A DNA stretch of 64,000 nucleotides from Flabesymbios commensalis (lineage: Eukaryota; Annelida; Polychaeta; Terebellida; Flabelligeridae): positions 79,467,904-79,531,903 of the forward strand of contig OZ024912.1 in the NCBI GenBank assembly GCA_964017125.1, given 5' to 3'. The position numbers and the translations under genes were made by a program. Below, one piece after another: positions 11,440 to 21,921 of the stretch (position 1 is its first letter; every line of letters begins with the position of its first letter). The notes under the pieces are model-generated. The model was not told where the DNA came from. It was given only the letters and a program-made list of their open reading frames with translations, and did no database searches.

Positions 11440-11530
11440 ATTGACCCAATGCTGCTTTAATGTTGGGTCACCGTCTGCGACGCTGGCCCAACATTAACTC
11501 AGCATTGGTCAATATCATGTGTTTGCTGGG
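11440..11530. mobile_element. FB-E foldback
   Basis: Centre TCACCGTCTGCGACGCTGGC and right end CATGTGTTTGCTGGG are clear. The left CCAGCAAAC end is missing. Confidence 0.65.
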
Positions 11531-11604
11531 AATTGCCTGAACTTGAAAAAAACCGGATACATAAAGTGCAAAAGGTTTTGACCCCTTTGTTTGATACACA
11601 CACG

Positions 11605-11710
11605 GCATCGATCAATAATTTTCCTCATTTGAAGCTGGAAATTGCGTTAGCAATTCCAGCTTCAAATGACAAAAAATAGAAACAAACAATTTTTTCAGCT
11701 CAAAGGATGG
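11605..11710 (+). mobile_element. pB-D MITE hairpin
   Basis: Arms CATTTGAAGCTGGAAATTGC and GCAATTCCAGCTTCAAATGA close on GTTA. The flank that follows (GGCACTTGCTGTGTCATTTA) is a diverged copy of the flank after the hairpin at 11053, so a larger segment may be duplicated. Confidence 0.6.
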
Positions 11711-11724
11711 CACTTGCTGTGTCA

Positions 11725-12060
11725 TTTAATTTGGTCTGAAACTTGATTGAACCCGTAGAGTTCAAAAGGTTCAGACTACTTGTTTGATCCGTGAGCCAGA
11801 TCACACAAGGGGTCGATCATTATCCACGTGTTGACCCTCTCCTGTGGACAGCCCCACACAGGGCGTCACGTGCCATGAACTGACGCCCTGGTTGGCTGGC
11901 CGGACACGTGACCTGGATTCACAGAAAGTCCATATAGAGAGGGATTTAGATCACGTCGAATGGTCTTTAAATCAGGAGCCACGGCATTTTAAATCCACGG
12001 ATCAACTGGATTTTATCTCGATTCACAGAGCTTAATTTCCAGATATCGATCCTTAGCAGA
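11725..12060 (+). repeat. interspersed repeats Q and P in series
   Basis: GGGTCGATCATTATCCACGT (Q) is followed by GGGCGTCACGTGCC, GGCTGGCCGGACACGTGACC and CACAGAAAGTCCATA (P). The 63-codon frame here is not conserved in the other copies. Confidence 0.5.
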
Positions 12061-12106
12061 CAGAATGTCATTGTATGTTTCACTTATTTCAGTGACATAT
12101 ATCCTC

Positions 12107-12172
12107 CCCTTGGAGTTGGAAGGTGCTAAACTGCCATTTTGTAAAGTGGCAGTTTAGCACCTAACTTCAAGA
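12107..12172. repeat. FB-G foldback
   Basis: AGGTGCTAAACTGCCA..TGGCAGTTTAGCACCT with centre TTTTGTAAAG; stem of about 20 bp. Confidence 0.65.
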
Positions 12173-12628
12173 CCAAAGGTTGTTTTGAATTTGAAGTTAT
12201 CATAAATGTCATTTGAATACCTATGTTATGGGAAATCAAATGCATTGGGTTTTAGGCCACCTTTGTTCACCTATAGGCTAAACGGGCCAGGAGAACCTCC
12301 TGAGGATGGTGAGATGAGTGAGATGACACTGCCCTCCCCCCCCCCCCCCAGATAAAAGATTTGAAATTCAAGCCCTGGCGGTCTGAGGCCGAGCACGCTA
12401 CCTCTCGGTCACGGAGGCTCTCCACAATAGTTAATATTTACGAGTGAGCGGGGAAGAAACATTGTTTGTTTCTTTAAAACTTTAGGGCCAGAGTGACCTA
12501 TGTTATGGGTCACGGTCATTATAATTATGTTAATTCTTTCAGTGCAGAGATTGATTTAGACGTCAGAATCTGACGTCAGTATGCGTCATTTTACTGACGT
12601 TCAAATTCGGTCCCCGCACTGAAATGGT
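12173..12628 (+). mobile_element. pB-B MITE split by a SINE
   Basis: Left body CATAAATGTCATTTGAATAC and right part TTAATTCTTTCAGTGC, palindrome and CCCCGCACTGAAA flank the SINE at 12233-12495. ACCTATGTTATGGG is duplicated exactly on both sides (12219-12232 and 12496-12509). Confidence 0.75.
12233..12495 (-). mobile_element. dimeric tRNA-SINE inserted in pB-B
   Basis: Read on minus: the last bases of the first unit (CACTCTGGCC), linker GTTTCTTCCCCGCTCACT, second unit with CGTGACCGAGAGGTAGCG, then GGAGGTTCTCCTGGCCC and a short A/T tail. The exact 14-bp duplication proves retroposition into a pre-existing MITE. A C-run near 12338-12351 is internal. Confidence 0.85.
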
Positions 12629-12656
12629 TGCTGATCTTGATTCGTTATATGCTTGT

Positions 12657-12776
12657 CAGGGCCCGTATTCTCGTACAAGTTACGATAAATCGTAGGCTTC
12701 TGATTGGTCGAGATGGCCATCTCGACCAATCAGAAGCCTACGATTTCTCGTAACTTGTACGAGAATACGGGCCCTG
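12657..12776. mobile_element. FB-H foldback, near-perfect
   Basis: Two 60-base arms meet at 12716/12717 (AGATGG|CCATCT) and differ at one position. Outer ends are CAGGGCCCGTATTC and its complement. It is the least decayed foldback in the window. Confidence 0.85.
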
Positions 12777-12949
12777 CGAATAGACCATATCACCGCTCTA
12801 ACTGCTGTTAAATGTAATCTAGAGCAGGGTTGAGTAATGAGTAATTACATGAGTATTTTGTACCCACTCGAGGTTGAGGGTAGCGAATCAACGTCAAAAA
12901 CGTTGTCAACGTCGAAACAACGCCGTGTGCTCAGTGGAATTGCAAATGT

Positions 12950-13836
12950 TTGACTCTTTAAATGGATTAATCTTTCTCCTGAAGCGCCAGTAAAGTCTAT
13001 TTTATTTTATGGCAACTAGTTTTTTTACCATGCATTGGAATTGTGCAATCATGATAATGGATGCCAACCAGTGTAATTGCGTCGTTATAGCATAAAATTT
13101 GTATCTGTTACTGCTGCTCTAATTGTAGTTACTTTTTTTTCAGACAGGATGTGAGTTGTTTTATGCAGGACATGTAATCTACTTTGTTACATGCTGAGAA
13201 TGTAATAAGCATGTGAGTTGTTTTATGCAGGGCATTTAATCTACTTTGTTACATGCTGAGAATGTAATAAGCATGTGAGTTGTTTTATGCAGGGCATTTA
13301 ATCTACTTTGTTTCATGCTGAGAATGTAATAAGCGTTCAAAGGGTAAGGTTCATTACTAGGCTGACAGACCCCCCTGGTGCGACATGTTTAGTGTCTGTT
13401 CAAATTCTACATGAAGGAGTTTACTTTTCCTGGTCATTCTGCACGCTCATCACACTAACACGTGAGCCAGGTGCCATAAGATAAATAGTGGAATTTACAG
13501 AAATATAAATCGATGCAGAAAATATTTAGGTTGACAGGAGTCGGTGCGGAATTTTAGCTCCCACAAGTTCAAGTTCCCCATATTTCCCTGGCATTATGTA
13601 TGCAGTCCCTACCCTGCTAATATATATACAAATACAAATGTGTCGCCACCGAAATGGATACATCTTTCCACAGACATTTTCCACCAGTCAACTGAGGTTT
13701 ATTTTATCATATGACAACTGTTTTTTTACAATGCTTTTGTATTACGTAATCATGATAATGGATGCCAACCACTACAGTTTCTTCATTTCAACATGTTGTT
13801 CTTGCTACTTTTTATGTTGAAAGGAAGTGTTTGAAT
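12950..13836 (+). repeat. diverged repeat block R
   Basis: TCCTGGTCATTCTGCACG, GCCATAAGATAAATAGTGGA and TTGACAGGAGTCGGTG recur at 22070-22180. AATCATGATAATGGATGCCA occurs twice inside the block (about 13046 and 13748). It is non-palindromic and old. Confidence 0.5.
13151..13336 (+). repeat. 62-bp tandem repeat, three copies
   Basis: GTGAGTTGTTTTATGCAGG starts at 13151, 13213 and 13275 with very few differences between units, so the array is recent although it lies in old repeat sequence. Confidence 0.85.
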
Positions 13837-13849
13837 TGTTTTATCCCAG

Positions 13850-14170
13850 CAAACACAAAACATTTGTTTGGTACATAATTAAAGTATGAATAGCATTATT
13901 AATGTGGAGTGTGAATTGTTTTTAAGCTAGTATGGCATTGAATTTTATCTTAAACTTTCTTAAAGCTGTACATAGCAGGGTAAGTGCCATAGCGCGTGAA
14001 TCTTTCAGATCGGGGTGTTGGAACATGACCGATCAATTTGTATACGTGTTCAGATACTGGAGGTTATCTGAGCCTTAACTGAACATCTTCCAGAAAGTGT
14101 TGAAAAAAAATCAGTGGAATGGTCTTTGGTCTGAAACTTTCTGTAACCCGTCTCATGGTATGTAACAGTG
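13850..14170 (+). repeat. remnants of FB-E end and repeats R/Q
   Basis: CCCAGCAAACACAAAACATT (FB-E left end) is at about 13846, GTGTGAATTGTTTTTAAGC (R) at about 13909, and a worn Q copy with GTGAATCTTTCAGATCGG at about 14000. Confidence 0.4.
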
Positions 14171-14339
14171 TTGAAACTGCCTAGTCCAGGGATCTTCTCT
14201 GCCTGTTATTTTTGGCAATAAAATGTATATATTTATAATCAGCATAAAAGTACGGACTATCTGAGTATTAATATGACTATATAACATGTAATTAAATTTT
14301 ATTGTCAAACCTAATGGACCTCGACGGTCTTACTCAACC

Positions 14340-14590
14340 TTAGCTATCCCTAGCTAATGTGCATACTAAACTGGGTCAGAAGATCCTCCTGAGGATGGTG
14401 AGTCAGATGATCACCCTGTCCTCCAGACACATGATTCAAATTTCGAGCCTTTGCGAGGACGCTACCTGTCGGTCACAGCGGCTCTTTACTAGTGAGCGGG
14501 GAAGAAACATTGGTTTATGTGAAACCTGAAAACGAGATCGGTGACGAATCCGCGACCACCGACTTTACAGGCAGACAGCTTTAACCCTCT
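14340..14590 (-). mobile_element. dimeric tRNA-SINE, both units
   Basis: On minus: GTTAAAGCTGTCTGCCTGTA (head), box B region, linker, second unit with CTGTGACCGACAGGTAGCG, GGAGGATCTTCTGACCC and 3' end. It is strongly diverged. Confidence 0.65.
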
Positions 14591-14638
14591 AACCTCCAGG
14601 TTATCTGAAATAATCTCCCCTCAATTAACCCTTTAAGC

Positions 14639-14872
14639 CCTCACGATGCATTAAAGCATAATTTTACATCCCTGAAAACAGACTTAATTTTCCTACAACA
14701 AAGGGTGCTAGAACGAAAATTTCTATGAAACTAGTTTAGCAATGCATAGCAATTTTCTTTAATTTTTACACCACATCAAATCATCTTCATCCACTACAAG
14801 TCGAGAATTGCGACAGCAATTCGCGGCTTGTAGTGGATGAAGATGACAATGGTAAATTCAGGCCTGAAAGGG
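14639..14872 (-). mobile_element. pB-C MITE, complete
   Basis: TTAA at 14635-14638 and 14873-14876. Ends CCCTTTAAGCCCTCACGATG and GGCCTGAAAGGG. The hairpin CATCCACTACAAGTCGAGAA closes on TTGC-GACA-GCAA. Confidence 0.8.
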
Positions 14873-14875
14873 TTA

Positions 14876-14950
14876 AAGTTGTAAATGTCTCGCTGACGCG
14901 ATCCACAGCTTCAATTGGGTAAAAATTATTCAGATTTGTGGAATCTGTGG
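14876..14950 (-). mobile_element. pB-A fragment
   Basis: GTCTCGCTGACGCGATCCAC and the right arm CTTCAATTGGGTAAAAATTA are half of a pB-A hairpin abutting the TTAA of the pB-C copy. Confidence 0.5.
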
Positions 14951-14991
14951 CAAATTACATTAAAATAGCGTTATTTAAAGTTTGGGTTGAC

Positions 14992-15583
14992 GTCAGAGTC
15001 TGACGACCATAAACGTCAGAATTTGACGTCTAATGTCGATCGCGGCACTGGAAATTTAAAATATTTATAGTGATCGTAGACCCAATGACATAGGTATTCA
15101 TATGAAGCGGAAAACGCTAACTATACCCGCCGTCAGATTAACTTGTATCGCATGAAATTTTGCAAGGACTATTTTCGAGTCACGCGGCGACTACCGTGAA
15201 ATTTTCATAAAAAAATATTATGTAGTTCAAAAGTTAGACCATTTGACATGTAGTAAATTTGAAATTACGACGTCCCTCTATAAACCCATTAAACTGGTTA
15301 AATTAAAGTTTGTTTTTAGCCCTGAATTGCATTACATGTCAGATGGTCTAACTTTTTAGCTAAACATTATTTTCCGATGAAAATTCCACGGTAGTCGCCG
15401 AGTGACTCGCAAATAGTCCATACAAAATTTCAAGAAAATCGATTGAGAATTGACTGAGAAATCGGCGAAAAACATGCGATACAAGTTAATCTGACGGCGG
15501 GTATAAGCAATTTATGATGATTTCAAATTGAAAAAACCCTAAGTCTCTTAGCTCATATCATATTTCAGCTCTTCATGGGTTAA
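14992..15583 (-). mobile_element. pB-B MITE split by FB-N
   Basis: Palindrome half and body (CATAGGTATTCATATGAAGC) lie left, and GCAATTTATGATGATTTCAA to AGCTCTTCATGGGTTAA lies right, of the FB-N copy at 15126-15501. Confidence 0.65.
15126..15501. mobile_element. FB-N foldback, inserted in pB-B
   Basis: Inverted ends CCCGCCGTCAGATTAACTTG are flanked by TATA (15122-15125, 15502-15505). The inverted repeat extends inward with gaps for over 100 bp (GTCACGCGGCGACTACCGTG / CGGTAGTCGCCGAGTGACTC). TA or TATA is the likely target duplication, which fits a mariner-like non-autonomous element; no transposase is present. Confidence 0.75.
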
Positions 15584-15639
15584 AGGGTTAAAAAACCAGC
15601 AGGCGAGGGTCGTGAAGTCTTAATGGTTTAGAACTCAGT

Positions 15640-15785
15640 GATCCGTGGGTCAGAAAACACAAGGGGTCGATCAATAGCAATGTGTTGCGATATTGGTGTC
15701 AAATGAGCATCTGCCACAAACGTTCTTGCGAGAATTTCAGTGACAATTTAATTGGTCTGGAGCTTTTACATGACACCGTACATAA
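15640..15785 (+). repeat. repeat Q, partial
   Basis: GTGATCCGTGGGTCAG and CACAAGGGGTCGATCAATAG match the other Q copies. Confidence 0.45.
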
Positions 15786-16045
15786 CACAAATATATGAAT
15801 AAGTGTATGTCATTGTAAATAAAATTGTAGACATTAGGACAGCTAATACAGACCATCGCCCGTACTACCTTTGCCATTCATAATGTATATACATGATAAT
15901 TGCACTTAAAACTACGTGGCTGTGTAAATTATAGTATAATTTATGTATAGTGTTAACTTACATGAAAGCATGTTTAGCAGGAATAGTTTTGTTTAGCAGA
16001 TAAAACACTGAAGTATTTTTTGTACAGGGCATGGAGAACAATGAG

Positions 16046-16266
16046 ATTTTCTCAATTTGAAATCATCATAAATATCTTAGTTAGCTCATTCCGCTTCATT
16101 TGAATACCTATGTTATGGGTCTACGGCCATTTAAATATGTTACAGTGCGGGAACCGACTTTAGATGTCAGAATCTGACGTCCATAACCGACTTTAGACGT
16201 CTGAATCCGACGCCAATAGACGTCAGATTCTGACGTCTAAAGTCAATCCCCTTACTGTACGGGTTA
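16046..16266 (+). mobile_element. pB-B MITE, expanded hairpin
   Basis: The body runs TCAATTTGAAATCATCATAA to CTACGGCCATTTAAATATG. The palindrome region holds an extra partial arm (CCGACTTTAGACGTCTGAAT), so three arm units are present. It ends ACTGTACGGGTTAA. Confidence 0.65.
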
Positions 16267-16800
16267 AGGTGAATCTCTCAGGCCTCTGTGATCTGACTGA
16301 GGGCAAGAGGTCGATCAATACTCACGTGCTGACGCTGCTGTGAAAATCCCCACACGGAGCGTCACGTGACACGAACTAACGCTCTGATTGGCTGGCCGGA
16401 CACGTGACCGGGATCCACAGGAAATCCATAAAGAGGAATTCAGATCTGATGGTCTCTATCCGGATTCACCCCACTATAAATAGACATCAACTCTACCGTT
16501 AACTGTTACAACTCTGAATAATTGTGTATAAACCATGGAGCTGTTTTCAATTTGAAATCATCATAAATGTCTCGGTTCGATCTTTCTGATTCATTCGAAT
16601 ACCTATAATATGGGTCTACGAACATTATAAATATTTTAATTCTTTGAGTGCGGATAACGTCTTTATACGTCAGCATCTGACGTCTACAGACGTCAGATTC
16701 TGACGTATAAAACGGTCCCCGCGCTTAAAGGGTTAATCTACATCAACTGTATTGTATTTAGATCCACGTACAATACTTTATCTTCAGATATTGACCCATG
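16267..16800 (+). repeat. repeats Q and P interrupted by pB-B
   Basis: CAAGAGGTCGATCAATACTC, GGAGCGTCACGTGACACG and GGCTGGCCGGACACGTGACC lie left, and CTACATCAACTGTATTGTAT lies right, of the MITE at 16499-16735. Confidence 0.5.
16499..16735 (+). mobile_element. pB-B MITE inside repeat P
   Basis: GTTACAACTCTGAATAATTG starts the copy and GCGCTTAAAGGGTTAA ends it. TTAA flanks both sides. Stem version ATACG / CGTAT is paired. Confidence 0.65.
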
Positions 16801-16829
16801 AAACGGAATTTATCTAATTTAACTTCTGA

Positions 16830-17040
16830 TCCATTTGAAGTTTTGTTTCATTACCGCTATGCCCACAACTTCAAGTAGGTGGTGATTGCTTATATTTGTT
16901 TATTATGAGACTAATTATTTGCAAATCTTGATCTTTGATGTTTGTCTCATTTCCGCTATACCCGTGCACAACTTGAAGTGGGTGAAAACTGCTTATATTT
17001 GTTTATTATGAGACTAATTATTTGCAAATCTTGATGTTTA
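16830..17040 (-). repeat. pB-A2 hairpin halves in tandem
   Basis: CTTATATTTGTTTATTATGA with flanking hairpin halves (CCACAACTTCAAGTAGGTG; GCACAACTTGAAGTGGGTG) occurs twice about 87 bp apart. It is a tandem duplication of the right half of a pB-A2 copy. Confidence 0.6.
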
Positions 17041-17099
17041 AACAGACATTTCTAGGGGTCGATATGCTACACTTTGAATCCGATTCTAATTTATATTGA

Positions 17100-17609
17100 C
17101 CTTTCACCAATAAGCCCGACGTTTTTGATCCGATTTTTAAGCCGATCAAACCCCTGTTATTGGGGATGAAATGAGCACTTAACCATTAGGATTTGCTAAT
17201 TTTTGGCTTCAAATTAACCCTTTCAGCCCTCACGATGCATTTTTAAGCCTCATTTTACATATCTGAAAACAGATTTAATTTTGCTAGAACCGAGGGGTTT
17301 TAAAAGGAAAATATAAATGAAACTTTTACCAAAACATGGCAATTTTCTAAAAATTGTCACTCACGTCAAGTCACCTTTATCCATTACAAGTCGAGAATTG
17401 CGGCAGCAATTCGCGGCTTGTAATGGATAAAGGTAATGGATAAAGGTGACGTGAAAGATGGTAAAAGATGGTAAACAATGGTAAATTCAGGATTGAAAGG
17501 GTTAAACAAATATGAGTAATTTTCACTCACTTGAAGTTTTGAATCGCGGTGGCGAGCCACAACTTCAAGTCGGTGAAAATTTTAATTTAATTTAGCGTTT
17601 AAAGGGTTA
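17100..17609 (+). mobile_element. pB-A2 MITE split by pB-C
   Basis: Left part GCCCGACGTTTTTGATCCGA to GGCTTCAAATTAA; right part ACAAATATGAGTAATTTTCA, hairpin apex TCGC-GGTG-GCGA, end GCGTTTAAAGGGTTAA. Confidence 0.65.
17218..17501 (-). mobile_element. pB-C MITE nested in pB-A2
   Basis: It is flanked by TTAA at 17214-17217 and 17502-17505. Ends CCCTTTCAGCCCTCACGATG and GATTGAAAGGG. Apex TTGC-GGCA-GCAA. Intact pB-A2 copies at 410-428 and 4318-4332 show the single TTAA of the empty site. Confidence 0.8.
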
Positions 17610-17785
17610 ACCCACTGAGCGACTTGTGAGCAGCATTTTTGCACCAATCGAAATATTTTCCAAAAATCAGTAGACAATTTCAGTACCCCCATCCGAATAA
17701 GGCCGGTTCTAAACTTCTTATTTGTATATTATCTATAATAAACTCCTATCAGTCTGAAATTAGAAAGGCGTGTCTGCAGCTGGTT

Positions 17786-17845
17786 AACCCTTTTCAGCTT
17801 TAGACGTCCGAATCTGTCGTCTATGGACGTTAAGTTGTGATATAA
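17786..17845 (+). mobile_element. pB-B fragment
   Basis: TTAACCCTTTTCAGC and half a palindrome (TTTAGACGTCCGAATCTGTC) stop at the left end of the 4-kb element. Confidence 0.5.
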
Positions 17846-18596
17846 CGGTAGTGAGGTGGCTTAGCAACATTATATTTACTTGCCGGGCAGAAATGCCAAT
17901 TTTTTTACACAGACTCAGGGACATGTATGGAACAAAAAAAATCCTTGCCCCAAAAAAAAGATTAATTTTCGTAAAAGTTATGACGTAATAAAGGATTTGA
18001 TGGTATTTTGGTATTTTAACAAGCTAAAAACTCATTCTTTTCATGTTTTTTGTCATATAATAAATCCCTAACATCAATAAAATACGCTCATTTACTGATA
18101 ATAGTGTGTTGATCTTGCAATGTTACCATTCTGATTTCTTTATTAGCGAGTTGATCTGTCGTTTGTGTGTACATTAACGCTGCAAAATCCATATAGATTT
18201 GCATTTTAGCTATGTCCATTACAATTTTTGTTAAATCACGTGTCGTCATCGACAGTAATTATGTGCTAGCTGTATGCAACTGAGAAACTGTTGAATTAAA
18301 TGCATATATATATGGGTCTAGTAGCTGCCTTATTATATGCAATGTCAGACCTCAGCATGTAGAGTAGCATACATGCTTATTGGACTATAATCTAATAATC
18401 AGGTCGAGGAAAGTACCTTTATGATAGCTGAACTAAACATGAATTATAAAAATGTTTAATTGTTTATACTCATTAAAGCTTGGAGATTATATTTGAAAAA
18501 AAAAGACAAACAACTGAACACGGATAAGCCCGCAGCTTGCTTTTCATAAAAACACACCTGAAGTTGTATTGAAAAAGTCATTTATTAGTCAAAACA

Positions 18597-18905
18597 ATCA
18601 CACGGGTGAACGTATTCAATTCAATTCAATTCGGTAACTTCTATTGCGCCTAAATCCTCGGAGATGCGAGCTCAGAGGCGCAGAATCCAAATCGAAACCA
18701 GCTCAATGTCGAGAGTCAAAGCGTAAGTCGTCAACTGGGCGCCGAATCTCCGAGGAATGGGGGGGGGGGGAGCCGAATTGCAAAGGGAAGTCTTCAGCAT
18801 TTTTTTAAATGAGGTGACTGTGCTCGCAGTTCTCAAATTAACCGGCAGTGAATTCCAGGTGGAGGGAGCTGCAATACGCACAAACTGTCACGTTGGCGTC
18901 CGAAG
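18597..18905 (-). mobile_element. 3' end of a CR1/L2-like LINE
   Basis: On minus, APSTWNSLPVNLR..SFKKMLKTSL matches the motif near the C-terminus of many CR1/L2-group ORF2 proteins. A short 3' UTR follows (GAGGATTTAGGCGCAATAGA) and an (ATTGA)n end. It is severely 5'-truncated, and a TGA lies upstream, in frame, just before QFVRIAAP. It sits inside the 4-kb element. Confidence 0.7.
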
Positions 18906-19990
18906 TTTAACCCCCCCCCCCCCCTGAATATTTATGCATCACTGTTTATTCAATTTGGTTGATTTAAACTTAATATACCATCCAGCATTGCTTGCATAAT
19001 ATTAGGTACATTACACCTTGCCTGACCATAGGTGGTTTACATAGGTGATTTAAACCCAAAAGTAAAGTCTGTTTATAATGGCAATATGCATATGCTGATT
19101 TACATGAAAGATATTTTTTATACGAGCTTATTTTAAGTTGATTCACCTGATTTTGAAGATGTGAGAGACGAATAATTACATAATTTGCTGTAGAAAATTA
19201 GTGAAACATAGAAATCAATAATGTGACATGGAAATGGTCCCACGCATGCGTACTAACGTCTGGCTTGTGTTTCATCCTCCGCCGTAGAAAACTTTACAAA
19301 CACAGGTGCGGGAGGGGGGAGGGGGGGCAGAGATATAAAAACATTTTGTTTTCTGTTTTCCAGCCTTAACATTTATTCTGTGACTGTTGTTACTAGTTAA
19401 TGCTATATATACTATTTTCCAACCTTAAGATTTATTCTGCGACTGGTGTGGTGTCACTCGTTTATGCTATGTAATCGTGGAAAGACTTTGCAATAGACTA
19501 AACGGCTCATAGCAAACGAATCTAATGAATGATAAAATTAATGTTTTATAAATAAGTGCTTTCAGACCATGCATACTTTTTCAAAGGTGTAAATATAATC
19601 GTACACCAACTTCATCCTTTGTGTGTACTTTTTACACATGTGATTTTTTAAACCCCTCCGAAATAAAGGTAATTTCCTCCACCTGATAATAGTTACTTGT
19701 AGGACTTATCACATGTCATACAAAACTGGACTGGGATGCATGTATAATCTGTCGCGGGGTTATCACCGTGCAGCTGTCATGCCCTCAAATGAAGAAAATT
19801 TAAGATGCTTTGAAATTGTATGGTTAATTTATTAACAATGATCAAGAATGCCAAGAAACTAGTATGCTACAATTTGAGGTATGTGATATACATCTTCGAG
19901 AAAAGGGTAAAACTGAGATATTTCTGGAAAATATGGCGAAATAGCATCATTTGTGTGATCAAATGTTCAACAATTCACAGTTAGCTAGAC
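18906..19990. other. interior of the 4-kb element, nothing recognised
   Basis: A C14 run near 18910 and G-rich tract near 19310-19327 stand out. TTTATTCTGYGACTG is repeated at about 19373 and 19433, a short local duplication. Confidence 0.35.
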
Positions 19991-19999
19991 TGAGAGAGA

Positions 20000-21540
20000 A
20001 ATGGATAAAAACGAAGGCAGGAGGTGGACGATGCCTCAACTTGAAAATAAATCAATGTATATGAATTTTTGTCAGAGAGTAAGTTATAAGAAAATACATG
20101 ATTATAGCACTCAATCATCTGAAACTTCGTTAAGAGAATATCCATCTTAGATACAGGATACTACAGATACGATAGTAACATTGGCTTTTGGTGATCTAGT
20201 TGCATCTGGTGCAAAATACCACGGATGCTTCAACTTGACAATCTACGGATATCGTTTGTCCGAAATCAGAATGACAATCCACATGTAGACATTGAGAAAG
20301 TGAAAGCTAGAGCCTTTATCTCTCACACGGAGTCACTGTTGAATACAATGTATTTTAGTTCAAGCTATCCGACCTTCATATAAAGGAAAGAACAATGTTA
20401 CTGAAAGCGATCAAAAAGGAAATGTCATTAGGACATGTCTAAAGGAGAAACTGATAGCACAAGCTGCTGACTCTGGTTTATATCGGCAGTCTGGTGGTAA
20501 GTGGGTATTTTTTATTTTAGCTGAGGAATTCAGAATATGCTAAAGAAGACTCTTATACACCACGATTATTAAGAAGAGGCTTTTTGTCCTTGCAAAGTCT
20601 CCAATATCTGCAGAGAGGAGATAATCAACGAGAAAGGTAAACTTCCCGGTTGTCTCTCTTCTGATTGTCAAGACCAATATCCGTCCCTCATAGTAATCAG
20701 ATATTCAATTCTGTGATTCTATATGGATCGAACTTGCACAATGAAGTGAAACATTCTCAACCATGCCTCACGATTGCACATCTTCTTTCTCGTAATTGTA
20801 AAAATCGCATCAAAGTAGTTCCTGATTACGAATTTCACGCTGACAATAATTTGGTTTGTCGTTCCAACGAAAGGTACTTTTTAAGCTTTGTACATCAAAC
20901 AATTTGGATCACAACCCCTTACCAACAGCAGCCCATGGTTCGTTCCGCAGTATCAGCATAATCCAGCAACCAAATAATGAGAACCATGACATCTATGGAA
21001 CACAATCTGAGTTTGAAATGGTACAGTCTACATAAAACCTTGATTGTAAGGATCATATGTTCCTGATGTGTCCATCAAATCTGCTAATATATCTGATCAG
21101 CAGATCCGTACAAATCTTGAAACAGGACAATACATCTTATTGGCTACATATCACACCACAATACAATCTGAAAAAAATAAATCCACTTGCCAGTATACAC
21201 TGCCCTTGCATATAAAGTGTCACCCAAGTGCCCAACCGATGTATCCCCACACCATAACGGATTGGGTGGTGTTTTTCTGGATTTGAGACATACACTATGG
21301 AAATAACCTCCCTCCATGGGTAAACCAAACGCTCATCGTGATTGACATTTTGAATCTGCTCTCAAATGAGAAGATGAGCATCGCCCACTGGTCATCTGAG
21401 GGTGACACTTTATGTGCGAGGGTAATGTAGCTATACTACCTCTCTTTATGGAGAAGGCAGTTACATCTGTAATGATAAAGCATGATATAAACCTACTCAG
21501 AAACGTTACAGAGTATGTCAATCCAAGACAATTCCCGTTT
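20000..21540 (+). pseudogene. broken coding relic of the 4-kb element
   Basis: Coding-like sequence is scattered here; one open stretch (20665-20961) contains HQTIWITTPYQQQP, and near 21430-21540 translation gives FMEKAVTSVMIKH. The second motif recalls, from memory, a multicopy repeat-borne protein family of cnidarian and mollusc genomes. It has several breaks and is treated only as a fossil. A transposase role is unproven. Confidence 0.4.
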
Positions 21541-21921
21541 TAATTTTCAATAAATTTTCAATAATTTACTGCTTGAATAAACTATATTTTCGACTAGGTG
21601 TCCCTTTTCTGTGAATAAATATACAATACAGTTTTAGTAATCATAATCGATTATTCCAGCTGCTTTAAATATGATAAAAATAACACTACCAGTTTTACTT
21701 ATCACACACACAACAATTTTTGAGTGAATGGCGGCCATGTTGAATTTTTGACGTTTTTATGGTCAAATAAGGGGCAAAATCTTTTGAGCAAGGATTTTTT
21801 TTTCAAGTATATTAATTTATCTAACAGCATGCCAAATTTGACACTTTTGTTTAGCAAGTAAATATATCGGTGACATTTGTCCCCAAACCACCTCACTACG
21901 GGGACCCCTGTTGGCGACAAG

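Larger units (their letters stand above)
17848..21899. mobile_element. broken ~4 kb element with inverted ends
   Basis: GTAGTGAGGTGGCTTAG at 17848 is repeated in inverse at 21899 (GTAGTGAGGTGGTTTGG on minus). The inner parts also match in order: ATATTTACTTGC, then AAAAAAAATCCTTGC. It encloses a degraded coding relic (about 20000-21540) and a later LINE fragment (18597-18905). No target duplication is clear. The class is unknown. It is an old fossil with many breaks and looks inactive. Confidence 0.55.

Noticed and set aside
20665-20961. 98-codon frame as a live gene
   Set aside because: It lies within a broken inverted-repeat element and is only part of a decayed coding region.
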